Part shown: in pieces, positions 61,401 to 63,780 of the stretch
Layout: each line of letters begins with the position of its first letter
How positions within the stretch are numbered: position 1 is the first letter of the stretch
DNA from: Effrenium voratum
Taxonomy: Eukaryota > Sar > Dinophyceae > Suessiales > Symbiodiniaceae
Direction of reading: 5' to 3'
DNA: 64,000 nucleotides
Assembly (NCBI GenBank): GCA_963377175.1
Contig: CAUJNA010000491.1
Location: 677,072 to 741,071 of the forward strand
The notes under the pieces: model-generated
Seen by the model: only the letters and a program-made list of their open reading frames with translations
Told to the model about the DNA's origin: nothing
The model's database searches: none
Made by a program: the position numbers and the translations under genes

Positions 61401-63780
61401 GATGTCACCGTGCCGATGCCGATCTGATCCAACAGGTGAAGGAGATCGAGCACCAGACCGCCCAGTCCTCCCACGGTCACTTCGAGATCGAAGCGATTCG
61501 GGGCCCTGACTGCTCAAAGCCTGTCCCTTCCTGATGAGCTCCCTGGCCACTTGGGAATTCGCGCGACTAGTCGGTTCGTATTGCGAGGCGTCTTCATCGC
61601 CTGCGGGCTCATCAGGTATGGGACGCACCTCAGTATGGGGTAGTCCAGGATCGCCATCCATGGCGTACAACTCTGTACAAAGAGCCGCTTACGGCTGATA
61701 ACCTATAGAACGGGTTAAGCAACCGGGAAGGGTCAACAATGAACCCTGCCTACAGCGCGCTTTTTACTTGAGCCACGCGCAGTCGTAATGATGAGACTGC
61801 GCAAGTGAGACATTCATGCATTGGGGTTTTACATGGTTGATAAATACATCACGTTGCAAACTACAGTTTCCATTAAAATCACCTTGTATAAGTCTAAGGA
61901 GGTCACTTGAGTTGGCTTCCCAAAGGAAAGCCACCATTTCGCGGGATGGTTTCCATAAATGTGTTGGGCGTCCCTTTCGTTTCCATGATAGGTTTCCTCC
62001 AAACTACCGAGATATTACCTCACAACAGCGCGAAATTTCCTCGATTTGCGACAGTTTGAGGGGTTTTCGGGGGCCTCCAAATTGTAGGATTAACTGAAAC
62101 GACAGAACTCCTTGCGCAACGGAACCATTTAACTGGACGTCAGAATCGTCCAGATAGCGGCCTATGGCATTCAGCTAAATTCAACTGATTTGGGGGGCCG
62201 ACCTTTTCAAGGGAAGACCCATGGGCAAGGTACTACCTTCCAACCCGCATATAGCCAACCAAGGCGTAAGGTGATGAACAGCAGCCAAATTGCACATGAT
62301 TAGTTTGTCAAATCAACGGTGCAACTCATTTCAGAGGAGCATGTCACGCATGTCAGGCATGGCTTGACCACTGGCTGGCATGGGGGCCTGGGAAAAAACT
62401 CTACAGCATGTCGATTTGCGGTCTGTTTCGTTTCGTAGACATGCGCCACACATATGGGACTTTCAGCCCCCGCCCACGAAAATGCTGCGCAGGTATACAC
62501 AAATCACGTGCAGCGTGTCGTTGTGAAAGTGGGTATGGGTCCAAAATAAACAGGAGGGGTCACGCAGGTTTTGGTCCATGTTTCCACTTACTAGGGTTCC
62601 GTTTGGGGTACCTATTTTTGATCCGCAGCCAAGTCAGAAAATGAGGGCAATTCCCTTTTAACCCCTGACTTGGGGGGTCATTCCCCCCCTTTCAGATCAA
62701 AATCCAAGGGAAAGTCAAAAAACCATCAACCATTTTGATGATACTTCCCGTTTGACTTGGGTGGTCACTCCCCCCTTTCACAGGGAGCCACTGGGTACCC
62801 TCCCTCGCTCCAGGATGTGAATGGGATGGTTGGTGTGCATGCCCATGGTGCAGGAGTTCAGAGCCGTGGGGTCCAAGGCCTCCTGAGCCGCTTTAGACTT
62901 GGGCTTCTGGGTGGCTCAGCTTTCCGGGGCCAAACATATTCCTTCTGGATGTGACTTTTTTGGCTGTGTGTGGGGAGGAAAAAGATCGTTTTCCAAAAAG
63001 GCAAAGTCGAAAGATCGAGCAAATATAGCAGCCATGGCCAAAGATGGCAATGCTCAGCTGTGGGCTATGTGAAAGTGGTATGATAGCTTGGGAATGCAAA
63101 AAAAACAATTCAAACACCACGCAACACCCCCACCACCAAAAACACAACAACACAAGAAACACCTTGCCCACCCTGCCAAAATCGATCCTGAAAACGACGA
63201 AGTCCGCCCTTAAAACCCTTGAAGCCGTCAACACCAACAAGACCAACAGCCGTTTTGGACGGTGTGTCGGCACTTTGCGCGCGCACACACACACACGCCA
63301 TCGCGTCTTGTGGGCGTGCCTTCTGGCTTCTTGCGCGTGAACCTACTGTTTGACTGTTTGATGAGTGTATTTCGAAGCAGTGGCGGGCCAGTGTTCGAAT
63401 GGCAGGTTCTGGGAGCTCAGGCATGGCCCGACACTGCAATCTCTCGGAAGGAAGGTGGAGCCCAAGTCATTTTTGGGCCTGTCTCAAAGGGAGGCGGTTG
63501 AAACAATAAGCGAACCAACCCAGAGGCAAACCTGGTGTCCTGGTCTTCCAACGCCAAAAATGCGAAAACAAAACTTTCGAAACGGAGGAACTTCAAGGCC
63601 CCGCGAAAACGCTTCGTCCATCGCAGCCGTTTTTCCCCGCGCCTTGCCGGGGCAGGTGGCGTAGGAGCCGCCCCGCTGCAGGGATCTGGAGAACTGCCAG
63701 CTGCGGCGCTGGGAGTTGTAGGCCAGGAACTTCGAGGCGTCCGGCTTCTGATACACCTGTCCCCCAGACTTCCCGGAGAC
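22604..63780 (-). CDS. Multi-exon host gene of repeated Tyr/Trp modules (partial, exon set incomplete)
   Basis: Short GC-rich islands on the minus strand carry a shared motif. One exon type has Gly-x-Tyr, about seven residues, then Gly-Arg-Pro-Ser-Tyr. The next exon has a hydrophobic or aromatic strand and Trp-x-Leu. This alternation is seen at 42.4/40.8 kb and at 36.2/34.1 kb, and less clearly at 28.1/26.6 kb; 22.7 kb is another clear example of the first type. Several exons have whole-codon lengths, AG acceptors and GT or GC donors. All lie in one orientation, so they are probably one gene or a run of paralogous exons, with introns of 1-17 kb. Element B sits in the intron between the 63.7-kb exon and the next exons. 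I do not recognise a named family and see no enzyme motif. The first and last exons were not found. Confidence 0.55.
22721..24868. other. Probable intron with low-complexity DNA
   Basis: No coding signal found. A C-rich pyrimidine stretch lies near 23,300-23,360 and AAGC/GAGC-type repeats near 24,000-24,060. An AC-rich tract at 24,140-24,300 includes a pure AC run near 24,158-24,178. Confidence 0.5.
24869..24910 (-). CDS. Host-gene micro-exon candidate
   Basis: A 42-base island between acceptor TTCCCAG and donor GCCTTGG, 14 whole codons reading [14 protein letters not shown]. The lone Trp fits the tail of the module, as in GEWHLL at 33.3 kb. Its small size makes it uncertain. Confidence 0.35.
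24943..25905. repeat. Compound microsatellite block (AC, CATT, CAGC, CATC)
   Basis: An AC run lies at 24,943-24,966. Then nearly 900 bases are built from CATT-like tetramers. Within them are a pure CAGC run of about 21 units (25,344-25,428), a pure ATTC run (25,429-25,491) and an ATCC run near 25,790-25,822. Long ORFs here (Ser/His/Phe or Pro/Ala/Ser/Gln repeats) are by-products of the repeat. Confidence 0.9.
26511..26592 (-). CDS. Host-gene exon, Trp type
   Basis: Acceptor CCTTACAG, donor GTGAACC. It reads [19 protein letters not shown], then ALWRHF. The SYLDGxW segment matches the aromatic-strand-plus-Trp part of the module. Confidence 0.5.
26593..28054. other. Probable intron; contains a perfect 39-base palindrome
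   Basis: A GC island near 27,140-27,250 may be coding but shows no module motif. A 12-base C run lies near 27,541. At 27,759-27,797 two 19-base arms (AATACTACTTTAGAATTGG and its complement) meet around a single C. A related half-site recurs near 36,882. Confidence 0.5.
27759..27797. repeat. Perfect inverted repeat, 19-bp arms, 1-base centre
   Basis: Read directly from the sequence. The diverged half near 36,882 (AATACTACTTTTAGAATAGG) suggests the end of a mobile foldback family rather than a chance palindrome. Such a perfect palindrome may also be prone to assembly artefacts. Confidence 0.7.
28055..28142 (-). CDS. Host-gene exon candidate, RPLY type (frame unsettled)
   Basis: Follows acceptor CGGCCCCAG. 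One frame reads [18 protein letters not shown], which fits the Gly-x-Phe to Arg-Pro-x-Tyr spacing. The frame in phase with the previous exon reads [13 protein letters not shown] instead. The donor is not settled, so the 3' end is approximate. Confidence 0.4.
28143..30216. other. Probable intron
   Basis: Low-complexity G run near 28,270-28,290. A partial R1 inverted-repeat copy lies near 29,632-29,690 (CTCACTTCCTGAGTGGATTT). Otherwise I see no gene. Confidence 0.4.
30217..30323 (-). CDS. Host-gene exon, Trp type
   Basis: Acceptor CACGGGAG, donor GTGTCC. It opens [19 protein letters not shown] and ends RLPRLDG. Trp-x-Ile followed by Gly and a small-residue stretch matches [10 protein letters not shown] at 40.8 kb. 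The island is far richer in G+C than its flanks. Confidence 0.5.
30324..33257. other. Probable intron, no gene seen
   Basis: Several short ORFs but no module motif, domain or composition island strong enough to call. A small hairpin lies near 32,875 (CCTTTCAGA with TCTGAAAGG). Confidence 0.4.
33258..33363 (-). CDS. Host-gene exon following 34.1 kb
   Basis: Acceptor TTTTGCAG, donor probably GCGGCG. Joined in phase to the preceding exon it reads [19 protein letters not shown], then Pro/Ala-rich sequence. The phase match across the predicted intron supports both exons. Confidence 0.5.
34042..34162 (-). CDS. Host-gene exon, Trp type
   Basis: Acceptor CCTGTAG, donor GCAGAG (a GC donor). It opens [19 protein letters not shown], then [18 protein letters not shown]. 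Forty codons plus one base; the spare base completes a codon with the exon at 33,363. Confidence 0.55.
34163..36128. other. Probable intron with one possible exon
   Basis: A GC island near 35,440-35,600 has a minus-strand reading with [16 protein letters not shown] and [10 protein letters not shown], which could be an exon, but the plus strand is open too. A tandem duplication of a TTCAAAATC-type segment lies near 35,607-35,725. No other gene seen. Confidence 0.35.
36129..36220 (-). CDS. Host-gene exon, GRPSY type
   Basis: Acceptor GAGCCAG, donor GTTTCG. Thirty codons after two leading bases: [18 protein letters not shown], then PFRP at the donor. It ends RP|GTTT exactly as the 42.4-kb exon does, evidence that the two exons are duplicates. 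It joins in phase to the exon at 34,162. Confidence 0.6.
36221..40711. other. Probable intron with a CATC microsatellite
   Basis: Holds the microsatellite at 37,500-37,880 and a GC island near 38,530-38,650 that is open on both strands with no module motif. A half-copy of the 27,759 palindrome lies near 36,882. A short hairpin sits near 39,348. Confidence 0.4.
37500..37882. repeat. CATC/CATCC microsatellite with AAGC tail
   Basis: A nine-base pattern CCATCCCAT repeats at about 37,559-37,630, pure CATC units fill about 37,690-37,812, and AAGC units follow at about 37,848-37,882. The long Pro-Ser-Ile-His and Met-Asp-Gly-Trp ORFs on the two strands are artefacts of the repeat. Confidence 0.9.
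40712..40844 (-). CDS. Host-gene exon, Trp type
   Basis: Acceptor CCCCGGAG, donor GCGCGG (GC type). It opens [18 protein letters not shown] and ends [20 protein letters not shown] aligns with [10 protein letters not shown] of the 34.1-kb exon. The phase with the 42.4-kb exon is not reconciled, so an exon or boundary may be missing between them. Confidence 0.55.
40845..42291. other. Probable intron
   Basis: Contains a tandem-like pair of related segments near 42,050-42,130 and 42,207-42,290 (both start TCTGAGGGGTACCCCC). No gene seen. Confidence 0.4.
42292..42411 (-). CDS. Host-gene exon, GRPSY type
   Basis: Acceptor GATCCGAG, donor GTTTTC. Exactly 40 codons, with [18 protein letters not shown] in the middle and CLRP at the donor. 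Strong G+C contrast with its flanks. It is a clear duplicate of the 36.1-kb exon. Confidence 0.65.
43388..43484. repeat. Foldback (MITE-like) element
   Basis: The left end GTACCTGGAGTCTCCATGAC pairs with the right end, whose complement reads GTACTTGGGGTCTCCATGAC; the arms are 24 bases with three mismatches. About 97 bases in all, with no coding capacity. Confidence 0.6.
44610..44722. repeat. Dispersed repeat family R2, copy 2
   Basis: Close match to 20,335-20,452 in the same orientation, including AATCGTACCCCCAGTGAACA and GGTGGTGAATTCACCTACCC. Confidence 0.6.
44936..45040. repeat. Inverted-repeat element family R1
   Basis: About 105 bases, starting CTCACTT and ending ACTCAGGAAGTGAG, so the ends are inverted copies of one another. 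It sits within 30 bases of the donor of the exon at 45,070. Confidence 0.6.
45070..45177 (-). CDS. Host-gene exon candidate with a consensus GT donor
   Basis: A GC-rich island ending at donor GTAAGC; the acceptor is probably ACCCGGAG. One frame reads [20 protein letters not shown], then [13 protein letters not shown]; a phase-0 frame is also open. The module motif is not visible, so the assignment to this gene rests on strand, composition and splice signals. Confidence 0.4.
45290..45440. repeat. Dispersed repeat family R3, copy 1
   Basis: About 150 bases resembling 48,858-49,008. Shared blocks include ACCCGGCCTTTTTT and AAGCGGGTA. Its function is unknown. Confidence 0.45.
45916..46015. repeat. 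Inverted-repeat element family R1
   Basis: Starts CTCACTTGCTGAGTGGAT and ends GAACTGAGGAAGTGAG. About 100 bases, lying about 60 bases from the exon candidate at 46,079. Confidence 0.55.
46079..46156 (-). CDS. Host-gene exon candidate, Trp type
   Basis: Acceptor GAGCCCAG; a GC donor near GGGCAAC. It reads [17 protein letters not shown]. Aromatic strand plus Phe-Trp fits the module. Another frame, with [16 protein letters not shown], is also open, so the reading is not secure. Confidence 0.35.
46157..48739. other. Probable intron, dominated by a minisatellite
   Basis: A diverged copy of repeat family R2 lies near 46,185-46,255. Unremarkable sequence runs to 46,970, then the 52-bp minisatellite to 48,482. 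No gene seen. Confidence 0.5.
46975..48482. repeat. Minisatellite, 52-bp unit, about 29 copies
   Basis: The unit runs GGGCCCCTAATTTTACGCTC then AAGCACGGGTGGTTTAATGG then TTTTGGAACTTC. The leftmost units are diverged and shorter (GCTACACGGGTTG in place of GCTCAAGCACGGGTGG), while central and right-hand units are nearly identical. A variant with CACGGATGGTTTTATGG occurs twice (near 47,230 and 47,400), suggesting a larger duplication. Confidence 0.95.
48740..48830 (+). CDS. Possible plus-strand exon, SNARE-helix-like (weak)
   Basis: A GC island on the plus strand reads [20 protein letters not shown], then [12 protein letters not shown]. The pattern Glu-x-x-Leu, Gly, His-x-x-Leu, Gly-Gln-Arg, Leu resembles the helix of Qb-type SNAREs (Vti1 or membrin class). 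An AG precedes it and a GC donor could follow NF. Minus-strand frames are also open, and one short helix is thin evidence. Confidence 0.25.
48858..49008. repeat. Dispersed repeat family R3, copy 2
   Basis: Partner of 45,290-45,440. An AAT trinucleotide run follows at 49,050-49,068. Confidence 0.45.
49180..49184. repeat. Target site duplication of element B, left
   Basis: GTTTC directly outside the left LTR, identical to 61,866-61,870. Five bases is the usual copia target duplication. Confidence 0.8.
49185..49346 (-). repeat. 3' LTR of element B, 162 bp
   Basis: Identical to 61,704-61,865 except for one base (A at 49,200 against G at 61,719). On the sense strand it starts TGTAGTTTGC and ends GTTCTATA, so it has TG...TA ends instead of TG...CA. 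A short purine tract (AGGGGG) lies directly upstream on the sense strand at 49,347-49,352 and is the likely polypurine primer. Confidence 0.92.
49627..50238 (-). CDS. Element B terminal ORF, Trp-rich tail
   Basis: About 200 codons, the last coding segment before the 3' LTR. The first 150 residues look globular (for example [19 protein letters not shown] and [13 protein letters not shown]). The C-terminus is Trp/Gln/Ser-rich ([12 protein letters not shown]). The frame is open upstream of the listed Met: [20 protein letters not shown] continues from the ORF before it, which is cut by a one-base frame change. It is therefore probably the end of the accessory polyprotein. I recognise no family. 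Confidence 0.5.
   Translation of the reverse strand: MYERLINDPFYAYTAARGDLTPSALEFIEKVARCIIPSFERTKEMIQGSVAVPKYHARLTLAPPSEDVQEVDPKDVYVVHGGRFLETEQFAALYGSLDKTNRYPVMGWSRDFSSVGDFETVLVELLCFVEEEIPGIQIPGRATPLPAVVGVTRKPIPQLRETGGQWQDRQWSQSYWGSWGQSWDSWWSDDQRPWKSSRNWDWR
50223..51152 (-). CDS. Element B: C-terminal part of the Tpt1/KptA-like domain plus zinc ribbon
   Basis: Listed start is GTG; the frame is open upstream. Early residues [20 protein letters not shown] and ALVTEDWI correspond to the last strand pair of the Tpt1/KptA fold, where the family has a vIDxxxa...G..fy.s.Ng...t pattern. A helical, charged middle follows ([20 protein letters not shown]). Near residue 210 is a CPRC...CYQC zinc ribbon, then a basic tail. 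It is joined to the upstream KptA-like fragment by a frame change near 51,170. Confidence 0.6.
   Translation of the reverse strand: MPPWDRHGRKAGGARADRPINIAVDVEMLIQLGCRLYAPGDGEALVTEDWITNKVLIYAYDAECAKFIWSNRMYVSVRRNYQDSIKKYREETQKGVVGTPVLESFMAKADKECKLYYKQWAPTACRDMMRPHRIGNVTKVRDVYDENLSKEEQVALEFETARYGLYRNWARAVKPQPGETRGRSGLWQDLDPNKQKSTNWRFAEVMHIPDVECPRCKIVIPVGTINCYQCDNLMERMPDIKKIARVVRLQEMANSLGVPLSMDQVETQILTQRKDARGDRSARGGLGIMKDIARKPSFATKSTTPCTRG
50950..51670 (-). pseudogene. Tpt1/KptA-like RNA 2'-phosphotransferase domain, split over three frames
   Basis: Tpt1/KptA enzymes remove a 2'-phosphate from RNA using NAD+. Family landmarks appear in order across three frames: [16 protein letters not shown] (family LSxxLSYLLRHxA, here with an extra Gly between Arg and His) and NRFEV; then [10 protein letters not shown] (family IRAxQGHS) and IAYHTC with [10 protein letters not shown] (family HGT and IxxxGL); then [16 protein letters not shown]. 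Single-base frame changes near 51,440 and 51,170 break the ORF. The parent frame (51,369-52,292) has a Lys/Pro/Ala-rich linker before the domain. The active-site Arg and His residues are mostly present, but the Arg-Gly-His change at the first pair is odd. Confidence 0.7.
51369..52292 (-). CDS. Element B linker ORF and N-terminal part of the Tpt1/KptA-like domain
   Basis: 307 codons. The N-terminus continues, after a frame change near 52,340, from the SGNH ORF (the joined reading has [20 protein letters not shown]). It is acidic, then Lys/Ala/Pro-rich with repeated PGE(I/T)RG peptides, and then enters the KptA-like domain at about residue 210. The last 25 or so codons are out of frame. No own start is required if the region is one polyprotein. 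Confidence 0.55.
   Translation of the reverse strand: MEAIDEIAAQEPKREIFLEAEKEANPLYPLDTVKEEAKILYMMQPDIHAATVSGLNDVIDWSSSSDEEDQVISFDLPPGSQPKVSRPKGQAVEVAAVDPNDVGEDGQIKLILTSKRKSHNKMTAALSAATPKVKAKAMPKQAASSSDQASVAGSSKTQPGEIRGPEIIPKAKAVPKAAGKPGETRGQAAEPKRESIKCSGIKIPQIENYGRRTFLSKKVSYLVRGHAHEHATRSIPEINLRDNSFDYAAVAKWIQRRYDWTTSTSNRFEVYVEYAPAGQQWNGLRFHAATDPRVHRPQRLGDRGQRL
52166..53236 (-). CDS. Element B SGNH/GDSL hydrolase-like ORF
   Basis: 356 codons, GTG listed as start. SGNH hydrolases are esterases/lipases with Ser, Gly, Asn and His in four blocks. Seen here: YLFFGDSFN (Ser block) at about residue 48, [11 protein letters not shown] (Asn block) at about 120, and ADRIHTDD (Asp-x-x-His block) at about 232; a Gly in [10 protein letters not shown] may be the second block. 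Spacing suits a single domain. The ORF overlaps the methyltransferase-like ORF by 44 bases in another frame and probably continues from it. The last 50 residues are out of frame relative to the next ORF. An enzyme acting on membrane lipid is the family-based guess; the substrate is unknown. Confidence 0.65.
   Translation of the reverse strand: MNEPMRWLPPRKRHDIIDRCSGILKEAPVEAFDILFCPGKPAVNYLFFGDSFNALVKDGTKTDVGTIIKENKRTLFGHKHEVWSEMTWGKGLSESLDAAERAMIKLAERPEPRPYVIVISWSGNDVVGRNGYIDNPAALAGWATDSEAKRKAAMDIIERNARAVMTVRDRLRHIAYRDDVVQIVLIVPRDYETYGLSESYKVQMDGHARLLHGSAGITVLDPQTLISNTSRADRIHTDDNERNRKHYISYFVAAAKLGYSIGQINRFEGAMNWYRLEREYLDIDTSIPIVGASPQETGGPAIPRIRSTTRSAKGSWRRSTKSPRKSRSARSSWRLKRRQTPSTPLTPSRRKQRSCT
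53193..54305 (-). CDS. Element B methyltransferase-like ORF
   Basis: 370 codons. It shares with element A the ordered segments [14 protein letters not shown] (near residue 31), [14 protein letters not shown] (near 98), [10 protein letters not shown] (near 150), KFDGCAVGV, and [14 protein letters not shown] (near 192). In order these resemble the SAM loop, PC loop, ENV-like and QxRxR-like motifs of cytosine-C5 methyltransferases, but all are diverged. Here the domain follows RNase H, whereas in element A it lies between integrase and dUTPase. About 150 residues after the domain are helical and unassigned. Confidence 0.5.
   Translation of the reverse strand: MLAKLMSQVCRLLCRHAWRNPRPGIRGGAPNRILVEVCCSHESKLGDTSRRPAVGCHVIRITQDNDILSHATRKRVVDEVKHIRSIGNKGSIPVLLWASIPCTGGTAWPHINMNHDTAKGKVKRHRSIYKRIWSAFVDLVNSMEFAKPLIAIEWPRSCTYWDDKAVDKFIIRNNMTSVKFDGCAVGVKTTDGIPMKKPWTVKTNMHCLHNYLDGRVCSCTIQHAEGRGRNLKNTESYTYIMTDLIHKAFAYEVSVQEKVAETRALVATMAEEMPVENKALKTVRSTFSARHCKDVPLARVDYGSDYILHDGKVKAEVIPDELRVANREAWSDMFRDAATQSFIVKDVNSGVDLAKMSERTDALAPAKKAP
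54309..54840 (-). pseudogene. Element B RNase H C-terminal part, out of frame
   Basis: Two adjoining frames carry the rest of RNase [19 protein letters not shown] and [11 protein letters not shown], then after a [19 protein letters not shown]. These correspond to VLEDNESACRIV and GADIFTKA of element A. The 5' part of RNase H is in the neighbouring ORF, and a repeated module is inserted between the two halves. Confidence 0.65.
54680..54913 (-). repeat. Repeated pol module, copy B2, inside RNase H
   Basis: [28 protein letters not shown], then (in the next frame) GQTYFFMRG followed by KEIRD. It interrupts RNase H between the helix ending LWEII and VFLEDNEAT. Confidence 0.6.
55719..55957 (-). 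repeat. Repeated pol module, copy B1, inside reverse transcriptase
   Basis: [19 protein letters not shown], then [12 protein letters not shown] followed by KKLRD. It is inserted after LGCEH, where element A has no such module. Confidence 0.55.
56076..58260 (-). pseudogene. Element B integrase core and reverse transcriptase 5' part
   Basis: The open frame continues upstream of its first Met to about 58,260 and includes [12 protein letters not shown], the first catalytic Asp. Further on are YSDRAPEL (second Asp) and [11 protein letters not shown] (catalytic Glu), then an integrase C-terminal region with FLGYPIHP. Reverse transcriptase starts near [12 protein letters not shown], with [10 protein letters not shown] and the YVDD site close to the end. 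The ORF stops soon after YVDD because of the deletion described above. The zinc-binding part of integrase is inverted just upstream. Compared with element A, the catalytic residues of both enzymes are kept. Confidence 0.8.
58255..58430 (+). pseudogene. Inverted integrase zinc-binding segment (HHCC) of element B
   Basis: The plus strand reads [20 protein letters not shown] here, the HHCC zinc site of integrase, while everything on both sides is coded on the minus strand. Element A has the equivalent LRHMLTHLPKNPYCPHCQRA in normal orientation. The breakpoints are approximate: at the left between [10 protein letters not shown] and [10 protein letters not shown], at the right between RAKMYK and the end of the protease ORF (FLREDTIS). 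Confidence 0.8.
58407..59618 (-). CDS. Element B protease ORF
   Basis: 403 codons in the same frame as gag, starting 19 bases after the gag stop. A Lys/Ser-rich N-terminus is followed by a Cys-containing stretch and the retropepsin-type active site [10 protein letters not shown] at about residue 220. Then come [17 protein letters not shown] and DNVPFISP, which match SIISVGKRCMDMGY and NNVPYLPH in element A. The last codons run into the inverted integrase segment and are probably not native. Confidence 0.75.
   Translation of the reverse strand: MAAPRNFQAPAPKADKNTSGDTPKTSPRDKKKKKKGSRPSSQDSKDSKGSQSLKSPRSSKGSNAAVCLLQAMVCAATLDSVASYPCLPSVSHDVFQGMPCIKKCVQFSDYPSIANYETDGELWPYTASSRRFAQEFPVDYIPKFDERAVSDATLVGAMHEAMVKDLLNGTKTSCKFECDSDFGCDSCIPAGLTAEPEKPETSPKRGNAAVAYLPMDSSHIPWIADTGAAQDLLSRTDAEMGSIYESSQPLKFSTANGNIFGTEQANVKIKQTDSVVRPYVLDKAPSVLSVGMRCLKDGYDFAWRAHSRPYFRLPDGSRIKLEVKDNVPFISPATQNAVPALSQSIPKVTSLPLAPIEIEDEVLVIDEEPEAVEEVLVTNEDDGDELGNDDFLREDTISQPEGA
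59637..61670 (-). CDS. Element B gag
   Basis: 677 codons from a start about 20 bases after the primer site (first in-frame ATG codons MYAM). Disordered Ser/Arg-rich N-terminus; Gln/Met-rich coiled coil at about 160-233; Pro/Ala linker; a Lys/Arg block ([16 protein letters not shown]) near 320-338; capsid-like helices at about 355-590 aligned by eye with element A. CCCH finger [19 protein letters not shown] near 618-637. A second finger, [19 protein letters not shown], is coded just after it in the +1 frame, and the gag frame itself stops with TGA there. Gag would package RNA and form the particle. Confidence 0.8.
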   Translation of the reverse strand: MYAMDGDPGLPHTEVRPIPDEPAGDEDASQYEPTSRANSQVARELIRKGQALSSQGPESLRSRSDRGRTGRSGARSPSPVGSDRHRHGDIVMYDPQTDLARGNPMPQSMNQFNQHVANVHLDPSMTIYQEVTNYQQVNATQNNAQFNQFVNQDTGPMVAQMAEARHGEIIAGLQSQSEAMRREIQMNAEQRVNTMKSEREAEMKYQNAMNTISEQERQIRELRAMVEQMMQNQQQPPAQPAPAPAPPVQQAPATPLAIPTIPLAASPPGLSNASSHSWTKVGSDPYGKDGSVPAGAVDDAATGDGWRGDDGDGGNDKDKKKKKKNKKKKDRSRRRRRDPSSSPSSSSSSTSTASDESFRRKLLKHLGNSSDPTTERVRVKEGDRIQIPRFPKPEQYRNWRMKVRDAVVATSDQPEKAFEWIEATWIPGQTVEVLRDSGVFVHLDAKLASALTNILEGDLARQVDIFKEQEAKEKRYARGRQILLMVHKHFSTNIKHGAIYDFEDLLSVQLINEDLKNFMTRWDTVIAGMGNEQNEKTLEALFHRQMRKFRPLSHDLNGYERAEEGTEKHSYKFLIDASRNYLERKRLVHMRDAMSSNTTGRGRTPSNNPAVPGIPKGVCVKFQSGQCTYGSDCRFEHVKAPKGKGKGKKGGSRSQTPFAEPPWFKAPGVQVLQSEQM
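61690..61703 (-). other. Primer binding site of element B
   Basis: GGTTATCAGCCGTA on the sense strand, directly after the 5' LTR end. Identical over 14 bases to the site in element A. Confidence 0.75.
61704..61865 (-). repeat. 5' LTR of element B, 162 bp
   Basis: Partner of 49,185-49,346 with one difference. The promoter and polyadenylation signal of the element should lie here, but I can point to no specific motif. Confidence 0.92.
61866..61870. repeat. Target site duplication of element B, right
   Basis: GTTTC, matching 49,180-49,184. Confidence 0.8.
61871..63642. other. Probable intron of the host gene
   Basis: Two related segments near 62,660-62,700 and 62,755-62,785 share ACTTGGG(T)GGTCA and CCCCCCTTTCA. 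A poor-complexity AC/AAC stretch lies near 63,110-63,165 and an AC run near 63,282. No gene seen. Confidence 0.4.
63643..63780 (-). CDS. Host-gene exon, Tyr/Trp type
   Basis: Acceptor CCCAGCAG, donor GCGCGG (GC type). Exactly 46 codons, phase 0 at both ends, with [19 protein letters not shown] then [10 protein letters not shown] and YATCPGK. It contains the VY, aromatic strand and Trp-x-Phe parts of the module in one exon. It is separated by element B from the other exons. Confidence 0.6.

Larger units (their letters stand above)
49185..61865 (-). mobile_element. Retroelement B, Ty1/copia order, complete insertion but coding-defective
   Basis: A 12.7-kb minus-strand element with both LTRs, a 5-bp target duplication and a primer site next to the 5' LTR. 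Gene order: gag, protease, integrase, reverse transcriptase, RNase H, methyltransferase-like, SGNH hydrolase-like, Tpt1/KptA-like, zinc ribbon, Trp-rich tail. Gag, protease and integrase share one frame, so the ancestor probably encoded one long polyprotein. This copy has an internal stop, an inverted integrase segment, a deletion in reverse transcriptase and several one-base frame changes. It lies between exons of the host gene. Confidence 0.88.
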
